Assembly (NCBI GenBank): GCA_014898415.1
Contig: RCTD01000001.1
Span: forward strand, 248,001 to 312,000
Reading direction: 5' to 3'
Source of the DNA: Stromatinia cepivora
Taxonomy: Eukaryota; Ascomycota; Leotiomycetes; Helotiales; Sclerotiniaceae
Length of the DNA: 64,000 nt
Below the pieces are notes generated by a model that worked only from the letters and a program-made list of their open reading frames with translations, ran no database searches and was not told the origin of the DNA. The position numbers and the translations under genes were made by a program. Positions within the stretch are counted from its first letter, which is position 1. Each line of letters begins with the position of its first letter. Shown here piece by piece: positions 1 to 12,514 of the stretch.

Positions 1-1188
1 ATAGAGAAGAAAGAGATTGAATGTCGAAGCTTGTCGTGGTATTGAAAATGGTAAAACTTTTGGCAAAAGGGGCAGAAAAATGATTGTGTATGGATCGAAG
101 AGAAGTAACAACTCAAGCTATCTGTGAAGGAATGCAGCTTTTGGGAAGTGGCATGTACGAATAGAGGTGCGGTTTCATTAATCTGGGGAAGGTAAGCACC
201 ATTGGCTGGCTGTTGAGCAACGAATGTAGTTCACAAGTATGGGTGGTGGTTGATATGAAGGAGAGATGAAGTCTTTTTCTTTTGAGAATTATGACTGACT
301 CTTCTCTTATGCAATCTTAGATTTGATATTAAACCTCGAGCATTCCCTAGGAACAAATAGAAATTTTAAGAAGATAGATATATTTTAACCTACCTACCTT
401 TACGTTTGTTTGATTGCTTATTTTCATGAACGGACTCTCTTTGTTGTCATGTTGATTTATTACGCATCTTGTCTACCAGCCAACCAGTTCAATCAACCAA
501 TCCTTTTGAGTAAAGGTTAAATTGAACTCACCCACTTCGCCAAACATCAACAATTTCAGGGGTTAATAACGGTAGCGTGTCGACCCAGCGCTTCCGGATT
601 CTTTTTTTCGTGAACCTGCATGAACGATGGACCTTTAGGTAGATTATTCAAATGCATTTCATCATATTGCATTGACGCCGTGAATGCTGATTCCAACCTA
701 GTATATCGGACTGGAATTCACATGATTCAAAAGAGGTACCGGTACTAACTAGCTCGAAACTAGGTGGATGAGATCTACTTGCATGTCACAATCATCATTC
801 GAGCATATGAGACTTACTAGGTATTTCTAACCAGTTGAATCGTCAAGAACTTCACTGCCACCCAGAACATAGTATAATGTCATTACAAGTGATTTCATCA
901 ATATCATGATATTCTCGTTTCTCATTCTCATAAATCTATAGCCCAGCAGTCCTATTATCCTTGCTGGTAAGTCCCGTCTATGCACAATGATGAGATGGAA
1001 CTCATATGCGAAAATAAGAAAAGTGAATTATCCTCCCAATATGCTATTCTTGATTGGAAATAATAGACTGGCCTTCGGGGAATTGGGCATATTATTCCAC
1101 ATACGGTGTGAGTAGCCCAATATTACGTCCACCTGCGATGCAAGCAATCCCTTTGATATCAATGATCCCCGAAAATTTAAAGGAAACC
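1..1188. other. intergenic, no gene recognised
   Basis: AT-rich sequence without a convincing coding frame. It probably holds the 3' flank of the UBX-domain gene to its right and the flank of a gene beyond the left edge. Nothing else can be supported. Confidence 0.5.
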
Positions 1189-2880
1189 TCAGTCCTCGAT
1201 AAACTCCACCATCACGGTACCATTATTGAGTCCCGAAACTTTAACCGTTTCGTCCAAAGAATCTATCAAATCTTTGCCAGCGCTTCTGAGCTCAAAAGAA
1301 ACCCCTGCTTTGCCCTCCAGTGGATCCGATTTTAGCCATTCGTAGATGCGGCGTACTGTATCGTCGAGTCTAAATCTATGAACAACACGACCATTGGCGT
1401 GTCTGAACTGGATGCGCGTGCTTTGCGAAAGAGGGCCTTCGGGTTCGGTATGCGGTCTGTCGGAAGCAATCTGAGAGAATGGCGAGGCTGATTCGCTAGA
1501 GCTATTTTGAGAGGGCTCAGCTGCCTCTGGAGTTTCCTCCTCAACCTCTTTACCCTTTCCTTTGCCAACATCGCCGAAGCTCTTTGTGAGGTCATCTGGA
1601 TCATCCGCTTTAGGCCCACTTGTTCCGTTGTTCGCGAGGCTGTTTTGCAATGCTAGGTTAAGCATCTCCTCCTCAGTGAGCTTAGTGACGTCTAGCGACT
1701 TAGACTTCTCCGGTTTTCGTCTCGCGACTGGATTTTTCTTGGAAAGATCGAGACTATATCGATCTAGAAACTCAACCAATTGCATGAGGAACTCTGCAGG
1801 TTTTGGTACTGGAGGTCCTGACCAAACCTTTACCTGCTCGCCAGTTCTTGGGTCAACGATAGCAATGTGAGGATATGCAGCATCACTATCTTTCTGCGGA
1901 AAGTAGTACTGAATGTATTGGTTTCCCCTGGGGTCATCCTTGGAATATTGCATGAATATGAAATTCTCCTTCACGACATCTTTGATGCCAGGGTCTTTCC
2001 ATATATCGCGATTTAAAGACTGGCAGTCGAAGATAGAGTTGTCTTGTATATTGACTAAAATCCATTTTCCAGACTCTTTCCCCTCCTCGCGAGCCGAATC
2101 CCAAGGCAACTTGTACATTAGGTCGAATGGTGGTCTGAAGAGTTCCGCAAGACGGGCATTCTTACTAGATCCTTCCGAAGCTCCTCCAGTAGCCTGTGCC
2201 AAACCTTCGTTTTCCTGGTCCCAAATCGACGGAACGGCTCGTTGGTTGAAAATTCCCGTTCGAGCTGGTTACTGTTAGCACATAGGATGCAAAAATGTTA
2301 ACAACTCCTCCTTACCTGAGCCTCCACCTCCAGGCGCTCTGGCTTGTGCTCGAAGTCTCATTTGCTCCAGAACAGCATTGTGTACATCATCATCTTCATC
2401 CCAGCCTTCTGGGCCACCAACAAGTGTCTCCGTCGTTCTCGCAATAGGTGCTCTCACGCCTTCTGCATCGAAACCGCCACTTGCATCTCCACCGGCATAA
2501 AGCTCTTCTTGCATTCTCCGCGCCATAGCCGCATCATCCTCTACTTCCGCCGCGCGTGCAATAGCAGCAGCTGTTGCGGCCTCAGAGTCCTCCTCATCAC
2601 TGTTGTCATCATCCACTTCCATATCATCATCGGAATCCAAATTTACCACCACAGATGAATTTTGCTGGGCACGAGTCGTGGATCTTTGTGGTCTGGTAGA
2701 AGTAGGTATTTGTGGTGGCGCTTGGTGAGAAGTATCATGGTTACTGTTGGCGAGTTCAGGTGCTTCAAAGAATAATCCTACTGCCTGTTCATAGTTGTTG
2801 TCGGTCATTCCCAGATACTGCCTTGCCACAGCTTCTGATTGCCCTGTGATGGACGTAAAAGCTTCGATAGGATCATCCAT
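1189..2880 (-). CDS. UBA-UAS-UIM-UBX protein (Ubx5/UBXD7-like Cdc48 adaptor)
   Basis: Predicted Cdc48/p97 cofactor that links ubiquitinated clients, probably via cullin ligases, to the segregase. Two exons, complement(1189..2264, 2316..2880), separated by a 51-nt intron with a TGCTAAC branch site; 546 aa. In order: a UBA domain (about residues 4-45, QYLGM core), an acidic linker with a UIM-like patch (MARRMQEEL), a thioredoxin-like UAS domain (about 226-340), a second UIM-like helix (EEEMLNLALQNSL, about 383-400) and a C-terminal UBX domain (about 468-545). This order is that of human UBXD7 and yeast Ubx5. The start is the first ATG and opens directly into the UBA domain. The gene looks complete. 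Family placement is firm from domain order; the partner assignment is inference. Confidence 0.9.
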
Positions 2881-3586
2881 GATGAAATATCGATGGCGGA
2901 AGAGTTGACTGGATTCGTATTTTTGGTTTGTAATGAAGGAGATTATGTTATGTTATGGTGATTTGAAATGGCAGAAAGATGTTGGCTTTGAATTATACGG
3001 AAAGGAAGGTGGTTCGAATATAGAGGTTGAAAGTACAAAGATGAGAAAATGAATTGTGCTTCGAGGTTGTCAATCATAAGGTTGTGTAGTTGATTAGAAA
3101 TGGTGCGTACGATTCGTACGGTTCAGCTTCACAGGTGAATAAATGGCGGTGACTTGAACTGATACAGCTTCTTTTGTACAAATAAATAGGAAATGTTGCT
3201 TCATCGAGATGCGAATTTCGATAACCGGTTCGAAATCGTCACCCCTCTGTAACCTGATAATCACATAAGGCGGCGGGGCAAAAGTATCCAATCACACAAC
3301 AAAGAATGTTTGCGGTAACCAGCCTTTTGAAACAAGGCTGAGTCTATTAATAGTTCATGCGTTATTGTTAATGGCCTTCAATTGAAAATTAATAAAATGA
3401 TTAGATTATGGTAGTGCAATTCAATGGAAATTTTTCAGTCATACTATTATCAGGTATATTTACATTATTAAGAATGTCTTATCCCATCTAACCTTAATAC
3501 CCAGAACCAAACTATTCAATTGTCCACAACCATTTGAATGAAGACGCCAACTTATCGAACCACAAAGCCGTACCCGTTTAATAATG
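2881..3586. other. intergenic between UBX gene and Zn2Cys6 gene
   Basis: Contains the promoter side of the UBX gene and the 3' flank of the Zn2Cys6 gene. A 65-codon open frame at 3094-3291 on the minus strand has no coding character. Confidence 0.5.
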
Positions 3587-6154
3587 TTACAAGCCCACAA
3601 TAATCAATTGCTCTCCACTGGACTCCAATTCTTCTATCCAACTGACGCACGAATGATTCCCAGTCTGAACAATCGCAGTTTCCTGCTTCTCACATATCTT
3701 TGCCAGTAATTTCCTCGTGGCTTTTTTGTTGGAGCCAAAACTTGTCTCTTCCAATCTTTGAATGATCTCGAGAGCAAGTCGTTTCTCTTCTTTGACCTCG
3801 GATGCTATGCCCGCTATAAATACAGGGAACACTATGAATCGGCACTCGAGACGTCCCAAATCTAGCATCATTTTTGCTATCAGAGTTATCTCCCTGGCAC
3901 ATGAGGCGATTTGTTCTTCCGCCCCCGCTGCCGGTATCAATGATTGACCTGGACACATACTTGTGTGGTAGTAAATCAAGCAGGCTCGATAAAACAAGTG
4001 AATCTAACTCCATCAGTGAATTTCCTTCTGCATTATCCAGGGAAAACTAACATGTGTTCTGCATGTGAATACTCCATCTGGAAGCTGTGCCAGTTCCCCA
4101 ATCCAGTCCTTCTCGGGCGTTGTAAATTCTAGAATTGAACGCCAAGTGTCGTGAAAGCCAACCAGAAGCGTATGCGCATCTCGTATGTAGTTGGACTGAT
4201 GCATATTGATTTCAAGTCTTGGCTTTAAGAGGTCTCTAGCTTCAATTCTTAATTCCCGCGCCATTTGTGCCATCTTAATGGCAATCCGAGTCAGTTCTCG
4301 ATTTGTCCTTAGCAGATCAGGCATCTGGCGCAATGCTTCTGGATCAAAAAAAATGTTGAGCTTTTCGTTTTTCAGAGCCTGTTCAGGGGGCGGCAGCAGG
4401 TTTTGTTCAATGATGGTTTTGCTGAAAGACCCTGTGCTGGTAGTGGTCAGAAGGGCATACATGTCAAGAGATGTGGCCCACTACCCATAGAAGTCAGTAA
4501 TTGACGATCAAGAAAGGTTACTAGAAAGAAATGAGGCACAAAAAACTACGTTAGAGAATGAAGATGATGCAAAAGATGAAACATAAAGCAGGGGGCTTGA
4601 AATCGGGATTGTGAGAGCAAAAAACCGATTGTGCTTACAGCAATGATGAAGCCGTGCGGTTCTTCACCAAAGGGCTGCTTCCGAAGCTGAAGAACACGTA
4701 GGATCTGAGAGGGATGAAGTTCCCACATGTTGATTTTCCGATGCTCGGTCGCGGCAACCTTCACACAGTTTGTTAATGAGGTGGGCTTATTGCCGGATCA
4801 GGGACATCAATTATGCTTCCATCTCGCAGACTAACCGTCCTTTCAACATACCTCGAATAGTAAAAGTAGGTAGTGCGTGAACAGAGCCCCATCAGAATAG
4901 GTATCTTCGGGTCTTTGCGCTGCAATTTGCAATGCCGGAATGACCTTTTGGTAGTGCTCCCTTAAGTGATATTAGCTCGATGCTGAGCCCAATGATTCGC
5001 AATTTGATTGCGTGTTCCCACATCATCATCTAAGGACTACTCACAAGCTGTCCGCAAAAGACTCATTATTATGTCGAGATAGACTAAGCGATGATAGAGC
5101 GACTATTGCAAGGTATAACTTATCTCTTAGTAAGTAACTAGATTCGAGGGCTTTTGTTCACTTACTGGATAATAATTCATAGCATATGTTTCAAAGACGT
5201 CTGGTCCTGGTCTCTTGTCAGTCAACCAGCATAACTGTTTAGCCAGTACATTTCGATAATGCTCCAGTAAGTGAGCATATCTGTCTCTATCAAGGAGATC
5301 GGATTGACCGCTGGTAGAAATAGCACTTTGTGAGCTGGCTGTCCGCGAGTGCGTATCTTCATGAATTCCCTCACACTTCGCGAGAATCATGTAATCTTGT
5401 CCGATCGACTCATACCGATCAACTGTGGAAGGCCCTTGCGCGTCCAAGCTTGTTGAACTCAAACCTCTGCTCCGATACTCTGGCAATCGTTGGAAAGTTT
5501 CCGGGTTGGCAATGACATTGAACGTTCCCGGTTGGTGATAGGAAGCCTTTTGCTCCCGCTGCTTGTCCGTTAGCAATTCAGCAAAGGGTGGTAATGTATC
5601 ATCCTCCGTTTTTTTATTGCTTTGGGCCGATGCAAGAGAATAGGATGCTTAAAATGTCAACTATAGAACTTCAGGCGAAAAGGTAGGTTCTCTAGACATA
5701 CGCTTCCAGACTAAGCTTCCTTCTAAGGAAACTTCTGTCATGCGCCCTAAAATTTCTGAACTTTCGTTCTGGAAAGTTATTCTTAGTTGCCAGTCACTGT
5801 GCTGGTAAGTCAATCGATTTACACGACAAGAGATGAAGAGTGTGTACCAAAAATACTTTAGACGACTGCATGGCTAGAGATTCATCAGTACTATGATGCA
5901 ATGCGCGATTCCCAGTGTTATAGCTACTCACATCGCACACTGGTTTTTTCCCATCACACTTGACTTCTATGTAGTCAAAGTATTAGGAACAATCACCACT
6001 TATAATTTTGAAGGATATGGTAGGATACGAACTGCGGGCTCTACATGTCCTACAGTTAAATTAGTGGGCATAGGAATGCAAATCGGCAAGACACATACCC
6101 ACATTTTCTTCTTGAACGCGATGCTATCGGAGCCTCAATCGAGTTTTCCTCCAT
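3587..6154 (-). CDS. Zn2Cys6 transcription factor, fungal_trans_2 type, 11 exons
   Basis: Nuclear DNA-binding regulator; the target is unknown. Exons: complement(3587..4003, 4052..4480, 4639..4758, 4852..4960, 5045..5118, 5166..5647, 5702..5796, 5848..5873, 5932..5966, 6033..6049, 6099..6154), 1860 nt, 619 aa. The model restores a perfect zinc cluster: C18, C21, C28, C35, C38 and C45, spaced C-x2-C-x6-C-x6-C-x2-C-x6-C, with the typical basic RARKVKCD stretch. The six cysteines come from five exons, two of only 17 and 26 nt. The middle and C-terminal parts carry hallmarks of the fungal-specific regulator domain (DGALFTHYLLLLFE; FYRACLIYYHTSM). Every junction keeps frame and has GT-AG ends. The nearest genes give no pathway hint. 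Exact acceptors of exons 5 and 7 were chosen by frame and motif and could shift by a few bases. Confidence 0.85.
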
Positions 6155-8283
6155 ACTAGTATGAGGAGTATGGGAAAGAGATGAATTTGAATGGAATTGA
6201 TCTACATCCTTTGGACCCACACATATCGTGGAGGAATGAAAGCTGGGAGACCATTATGTTGAGGGAAAGAGGCATCGCTAAGATGCGGTATCCTAAGGGT
6301 CAAATGTCGTTGTTTTGGATTCTGACTCCGGTCGTCATGACCTTGGATCACTTGTGCCGTGGTCGGTGACTTCCTGAGAGAGCATCCAGGCCTGGGAACG
6401 TCCGACAAAAATGGCGTGCCAGTTAATTAGCCTCCCCCAGAACCACTTAATGTAGAAACTACGCCCTGTGTACATGTGTGCCGGCTCACGCACGTTGTGG
6501 TCACGCGTCAAAATTTTGTGAAGTAAGGTGAAATTGGACATTTTTTCCTCTGGATCTAAACAATGTTTGTTTTAAGAAACCTACAGATTTGATATTAAAG
6601 TGAAACGTGATAACGAGGGTCTAAATTAGCAATGCGACACCCACGCCATTGTAAACTTCAATGGTTCAAAGAATTGAGCTTCTGCATGTTGAACGCCATG
6701 CCAGTCGTGGTCAAGGAGGTGGTCATTGAACCACAAGACTGACGATTCTTCACTAGAGAAACCTCTGCAGCCAAATACCATTTATATTCTAGTACGTATA
6801 ATAATTGTCCATTCCAGCCAAGATGAAGATAAAGCAGTCAGTTGAGTGTTGATCGTCTATTTGGCTTTCGGGGAAAACATCTAGTGACCCAAGCATTGCG
6901 CTTTCCCACCGAAGGCTTTTCGTTCCGCGGGAAATGGCTTGTGGCTGCTTCTGTTCAACAAAAACATGTAGTCAATGAGATATCTCGCTATGATACTTAT
7001 GGCCGATTATGCTCAGGCTGATGCACAAAGTGCAATCGTTCGAAGCATTACTCACACAGATGAGAAATACAATACGAGAGACTTTGTACCTTACCTACCC
7101 GAGATAATAAAGATGCATTACATGATTTCAAGATCTAGATCCACGTACCATTTCTTTGTCATTGATACATACAACCCATGTACAGATAATTTAACCTAAG
7201 AGTCAATTTCTCACATCTTGAAATTATGACGATTGAAGCTTGATAAATGTAGGATGATGTGAGAAGTTGACTCGAAAGGGCATATCAGCACTATTGAAAT
7301 ATCAAAGCCTTGGGTATTGAGATAGATGCTTCTATACGAAAACTGGTGCAATATGAACACAGAATTTGGTTGTCAAGAGAGAGAGGTAGGTAAGTAGTTC
7401 TAGATTCTGGATACAACAAGTCCTGTTCGAGTTGCTTACATAATTCCAAATCAGAAACCGAGGTAACCAAAAAGCAGCCTGAGGCCCCCACACATCACAT
7501 CGCCAGAAACACACCAACCCAGAACCAGTCTAGTCCCCCACTAACTCCACTAGCTCCCCCGAAAAATTTCCACAATATAAGAAAAATTTCCCTGCGCAAC
7601 CAAAGATCTTTTCTTCTTCAACTTATTTTTTAAGTGCGGCTTGGTACCTCGTGTTTTTCGCGCATCTTCTCCGCCATGATGTAAACGAGTGTCAATGGTA
7701 CCATAGATCGATCCCAATTGCAGCCGATGCTCTCTCTTTCACCTCTCTCCGCGGATTTCGAAACCTCGCGTTTGGGAATTCAGGCTGTGTTCGTCGGTTT
7801 GTCTGAAAGGGCCCAACGGATAACGGTTGGTGGGTGAGAGGGTGGAGAGGGTTCGGACATTATTTGTTTATACTATGTTGGTTCTTGGGCTGGAGAAAGA
7901 GTTGATGGACTTGGAAAAGGCGTCGAACGGTCGCAATTGTCTGATGGAATTTGAGGGCGCGCTTTAGGATGCGCTGGGGTAAGGTTGGTCTGATTTACAT
8001 CTTACACACCCCGCGTGGGATATTACTTAAAAAACATACTTGATTTAATCTTGTACTTCAATCCAAATTATTGCCAGCCATTTGCAACCATCATTGTCAA
8101 CGTGAGAGCTGTTGTGTGAGGGAAAAAGAGTATCTTCATAATGGTGTTTATAAACCTTGTTGATATCAAATGCCATGCACAACAAAAGTACCACAAAAGG
8201 CACATTTGCTAACGCCATCCCATGCCTATCATCATGTAACTGTAACACTCATCGTCATAAAACAAATCATACTTCGTTAACCC
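6155..8283. other. 2.1-kb intergenic region, no gene supported
   Basis: Upstream region of the Zn2Cys6 regulator (left) and 3' side of the thioredoxin-PITH gene (right). Short open frames on both strands (for example 6335-6541 minus, 6975-7199 plus) lack coding features. A stretch at 6690-6735 resembles one at 10965-11025 (see findings). Confidence 0.5.
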
Positions 8284-9540
8284 TTAATGGCCATCATCAA
8301 TCTTTTCCAGCTTTCCTGGATCGCGCTTTTCACCAGTCTCCCCGATAATTCTAATCCGATCAATGCGCACCTTCTCCCCATCTCCATCACCATCAACGAC
8401 GAAGAAAACCAAGCTCGTAACATTTTGGAACTTGACAAAGCGAAGTGATAATGTAGCCGTGCCAGTTGAATCCCAGTCTTTAGCTTCCAGTGTAATAGTT
8501 TGTGTGGAAGGAAGATCTTCAGCCTCGTCGAAACCGACAATGTGAGCTCGGTTTGGATAAATCTGGATGGTTTTTGGTCGCATTGGCACTTCTTCATCAT
8601 CCTCGTCATCAGCTGTTGGAGGTAGGGAGGTTATCTGGAGAATTGAAGGTCAGCACTAATACTTGAGAGATTTGCGCAACTGATGAATGCCTCTTACCTG
8701 AACAGTATGGACCTTCAACGTAGATTGGAATGGTACGAACAACATGAGCTGCTCATCCGTATCACTGACAACCCAGTCCTTAGCCTTCGAGTCCGCTCCC
8801 TTTCCCTTCGACAAAGCGCTGGGCTTGTTTGTGTCAACCAATGTTCGCACACCTCCAAACTCACTGTCGGCATTCAACAGTTCCAGACCCTTAATATCAA
8901 CCTGATCAGTCACATCGCTGTAACCCTTTGGTAAAGCCCCTGTACGCCAATTACCAGAACCACTTGCAAATCCTGACGACGAATCGCCTGAATCGTCTGC
9001 CTCTGCAGCTAGCTTCTTCACAATATCTTGTAGTTTCTTTGGATCAGCACCTTGGACTTTCTCGACTTGCTTGCCCTCCTTAAAGATCATGAAGGTTGGC
9101 ATCCTGTTGAATTCATGTTAGCAATGGCTTCTTATAGAAATTCCCAGTCGCTTGATCCCCCATGATCCAAGAACGTGCTATAGAAGGAGGACATACGCAG
9201 TGACACTGTAGGTGGAAGCAATCTCTGTCTGATTGTCGACATTGACCTTGGTAAATGTAATCTTGTTTGGACGAGACAGCTGTGCAGAAAGCTGCTCGTA
9301 GATAGGCGCAATAGCTTTGCATGGTCCACACCAGTCCGCATAAACTATTGGTGTAAGATAGAGTATTAGTGAGAGCGATAAGAGTTTATAGTAGTAGCCG
9401 TAGATAGTGTTGGAGGGGCAAGGAGTTGTAATGGGAGGGGGCTTTCCGCGGGGTAGCTTACAATCTGTCACAACAATCTTAGAGGTCTTCAGTAAGTTAC
9501 TGAATTCCGCTGGTGACTTGATAACAACTGTTTTAGACAT
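8284..9540 (-). CDS. thioredoxin-like protein with C-terminal PITH domain (TXNL1-like)
   Basis: Cytosolic redox protein; the TXNL1 family binds the 26S proteasome lid through its PITH domain. Four exons, complement(8284..8634, 8698..9103, 9197..9344, 9462..9540), 984 nt, 327 aa. The thioredoxin domain occupies about residues 1-107 with the active site WCGPC at 31-35 and the cis-proline segment MPTFMIF. A Ser/Gly-rich linker follows, then the PITH domain (DVTDQVDIKGLELLN at its start) to the C-terminus, ending in a charged tail. Introns lie at DWCGPC's upstream edge, after YSVTA and inside PITH. Length matches the family (about 290-330 aa). The gene looks intact. Confidence 0.93.
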
Positions 9541-10052
9541 CTTTTCTAGTGTAAAGGAGTTGCTGAAATGATGGACAAGAATTGTATCGAAATGTATCGG
9601 AGTCGGCTCTTGCCGCTGGGTTGGAAATCAATTTCTAGTCATGTGACGTGTACCAAGTATTCCATCGTCGTATCCCATTTCACAATTACTTGTCATTTTA
9701 ATGTTTAATTCTCACAGCTAGTGCTTATATAGTTTATATTTTTATATAATTTCCTTTTCTAAAGAGTTTAGTCTCTTCGAAATTCATTAGATAATATATT
9801 TCGCGCTTTTTTATATAGAAATCTTAAACAACAAGATTATTATGACTTAATAAATTACCCGCGACCCCTATTAAGATAGTTAAAGCTAAAGGTATAACTC
9901 CGTAGGCATGCTCAAATAGATACAATACACCTGGGCCACTGCAAATTTATAACGTGGGGTTGTGCATTTACCATTCAAAGTTGCTTACAATGCATGTTTA
10001 TCTCCCTGGATTATGAAATGTTTGGATATCCCGATACTCCTGTAAAGGAAAG
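9541..10052. other. AT-rich intergenic spacer
   Basis: Promoter side of the thioredoxin-PITH gene, followed by strongly AT-rich DNA (about 9700-9900) rich in TATATA and TTTTA. No coding signal. Confidence 0.5.
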
Positions 10053-10890
10053 ATGCAATTGCGATTATGTACTAGGTATCGGATTTTAGAGACTGCCCGA
10101 CTGACTTTTCTATTGACATATATGGCTTCGAGTTCATTCATCTACAGATCCATATGTGAACTAGACTCCAGTCATTTTGAAAGACCTAGTGAGAGCCAAA
10201 GCACCAACGTCGAAGCATATTTGCAGGAAGCTATGGGCAAAGTAATAGGATATTTAGGTACCTCGAAAGTTGTTTGCTTCGACTGGAGGGTACCTATCTT
10301 CAATTTCTCTTTTGGCTTGAGCTAAACATTCATGCCAGTTTCGGAGAAGTGGTTTACCCTGGACGAAAAAGTACAACGAAGTGATGCACGAAGACTTCGC
10401 CAGCGGGCTCTTCCTGCGGGTCTGACAATGCACGGCGGTATGATCCTATTGATATGTTATCAAATATTGGAACAATAATAACATTGGCTCAAGATTACTC
10501 ACGCGACGGAGGAGATGCAAGAATCCGGATGCATCTTTCAGTTGAAGAGATATCTGATATCTTAAACGGAACGCAGAGGGCAAAGATCATAAAGTAAGTC
10601 TAAAAACCTTTCTGAGGGTTATTAGATAGAACTCACAATGTAGCAGTGCATGGAGGCCCTTTGCTACAGTCTACAATGCTCCACTCGTCATCTCGGATCG
10701 TAAGACAATACGACAAGATGATCTCATCGAGGTCGACTTCGCAAACTGGAGGGTAGCATTAGCGCTGTCGGTCCTTACATTTGAAGACCGTATCCAATTC
10801 GACAGAAAAAACCGCGCCGGACGGCCCATTGATAGCAGATCTTTTGTCTCCGATATCACAATCACAACTCAGTTTCCTCAATCTATCTGA
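10053..10890 (+). pseudogene. CmcJ-like hydroxylase/desaturase gene, incomplete
   Basis: Resembles the fungal CmcJ-like (AsaB-like) oxygenase family found in secondary metabolism. A frame-consistent model is 10053..10289, 10347..10437, 10494..10593, 10647..10890. Recognised blocks in order are SKVVCFDWR, DEKVQRSDARRLRQRALPAG, MHGDYSRDGGDARIRMHL, a KIIN-AWRPF core and QDDLIEVDF. All are family-typical and lie at the expected spacing. The N-terminus before residue about 30 and everything after the DLIEVDF block do not fit the family: the usual C-terminal Trp-rich region is missing and the frame ends at 10890. The last acceptor is a TAGCAG tandem (NAGNAG). I read this as a gene that lost both ends; a short functional protein cannot be excluded. 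Confidence 0.55.
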
Positions 10891-11093
10891 TGTTCTGTGG
10901 CTGGAAACGGGAGGGCTGATTCTATTGGCCGAAAATCACTTCGACTGGCTTGTAGATGTATATGCCACCCTCGTCATAATGTGGAAGGTGGTCATGGTCA
11001 TTGAATTGACCACAAGATTTCTTCTCATAGGTATCTCAGTACACAATTTTGTGACGCAATGAATCCACGAAAAACATTCGTAATGGTATACTC

Positions 11094-12514
11094 TCAACAC
11101 AAGAATGTCAATACTGCCAAGGCCATAGCATTCGTTCCTGACTGTAATGTGGGCTGTATTTCTGGGGCGTAGAAAGGCGAATGATTGACTGCAATTTCCG
11201 CATCTTGACTTTTAGTGCCACCAAAGTTCCAGTAGGCGTAGGGCACGTCATAAGGTCCTTGGAGAGCAGGGAAATCTTCGGTCGCCTTCGTCATTTCCAT
11301 ATCCACTAAGTCTGATTGAAAAAAAGAAAAAAAAAAACGCATCTCGTATAGGCTCCGCAACAGATTGAGAATTACTTGTAAGGGGAGCCCGTACTCGAGA
11401 TTTAATGATGGGCGCCCTAGGTGATTTCAAAGCTATACACTCGGCTTCAATTGTCTCTTTAATGAAAGGCAGGAGCTTATCTCGGACAGTGGGTTTCACT
11501 GTCTTGACGTCTAACTGGAGATCGGTGTGTAAGACAAAGTCTGCTCCAGGGACTCCAGCATGGGATCCCCAGCAAGCGACTGTAGCGACCTCATCTGTTG
11601 AGTTGAATTCTTTCGAGACAGAATTCTGCAGTTTTGACACAACTTTCATAGCAATTTGGATCGGATCCTCGCAAAATTGTGGATTGACTCCTGGGCATGG
11701 CCCACCGAAAATTCGCACATCAAGAGCATCTGCGGCCAGAAGAACCGGGTCGGAACGGATCGCTACTAATCCAGCTTGTAAAGGCGCTACATGTTGTGCG
11801 AGCATAATATTCGGAACGGGTATCGTGGAATACAGACCATCTGTAACCATTGCTGACGCCCCTCCAGTTTCCTCTTCATCTGGCTGGAAAAGTGTAATGA
11901 GTGTGCCACTCCAACGGCTCTTCGCATTCTTCAGAAGAATAGATGCACCAAGAAGAGCAGCCATGTTCATATCGTGACCACATGCATGCATAACTGGTCG
12001 TTTGTTTCCATATCGGTCCACTATTTCTTTTGTGCTAGCATATGGGAGATTTGTTTGCTCAAGGGTAGGCAATGCATCTAGCTCAGCTCTGATGAGCACA
12101 ATCTTACCTGGACCATTTTCAAGCAACCCAACAACTCCGTGGCCTCCAATATTGAGGTGTACAGAGAAATCGAGAGCTTCGAGGTGAGATGCGACAACAG
12201 CTGCCGTCCGAGACTCCATACCAGACAGCTCTGGGTGCTGATGAACATCTCGATAGAAATGCTCGTAGACTGTGAGGTTTGTTTGATATTGGCGGATTAC
12301 AGAGGCAAGGTCTGTACTTGAATTGCCATTTATATTTGCCATAAATTGTTGAGAGGGCTCGCGAGGCAAAGCTGCTTTGATCAGTATTAGTTACAACATA
12401 GATAGGCATGCTTCTATACTTCAACAATGAGATGAGCTCACTATATATAGCAGAGAAGGTAATGAGCAAGAAGGCAAGAAGATAGCAGGTAGCGGATGTG
12501 CAAACCAGCGGCAT
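11094..12514 (-). CDS. secreted M20 amidohydrolase/peptidase, frame interrupted near C-terminus
   Basis: Zinc-dependent hydrolase of the amidohydrolase (IAA-amino acid/hippurate hydrolase) branch, cleaving N-acyl amino acids or similar amides. Exon 1 (12442..12514) encodes a signal peptide (about 22 hydrophobic residues, LLAFLLITFSAIY). Exon 2 starts at 12374 after a 67-nt intron. Metal-site motifs are present: HACGHDMN, DEEETGGA and AQHVAPL. At 11319-11337 the coding strand has T11-C-T7 and the frame must change there: the family tail (VDMEMTKATEDFP... to GTNAMALAVLTFL) is in another frame. Either a 1-nt indel in the T tract (450-aa product) or a 64-nt intron (11312..11375, GTAATT to TCAATCAG) would restore frame. 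The intron reading removes the family-like SVAEPIRDAF segment, so I favour an indel. It is head-to-head with the SDR gene at 12867. Confidence 0.75.

Noticed and set aside
5330..5515. Independent small proteins within 3.6-5.6 kb, both strands
   Set aside because: The pieces on the minus strand join into one frame-consistent regulator; the plus-strand ones are shadows.
11400..11980. 190-codon plus-strand frame inside the M20 gene
   Set aside because: Antisense shadow of a gene with clear zinc-hydrolase motifs.
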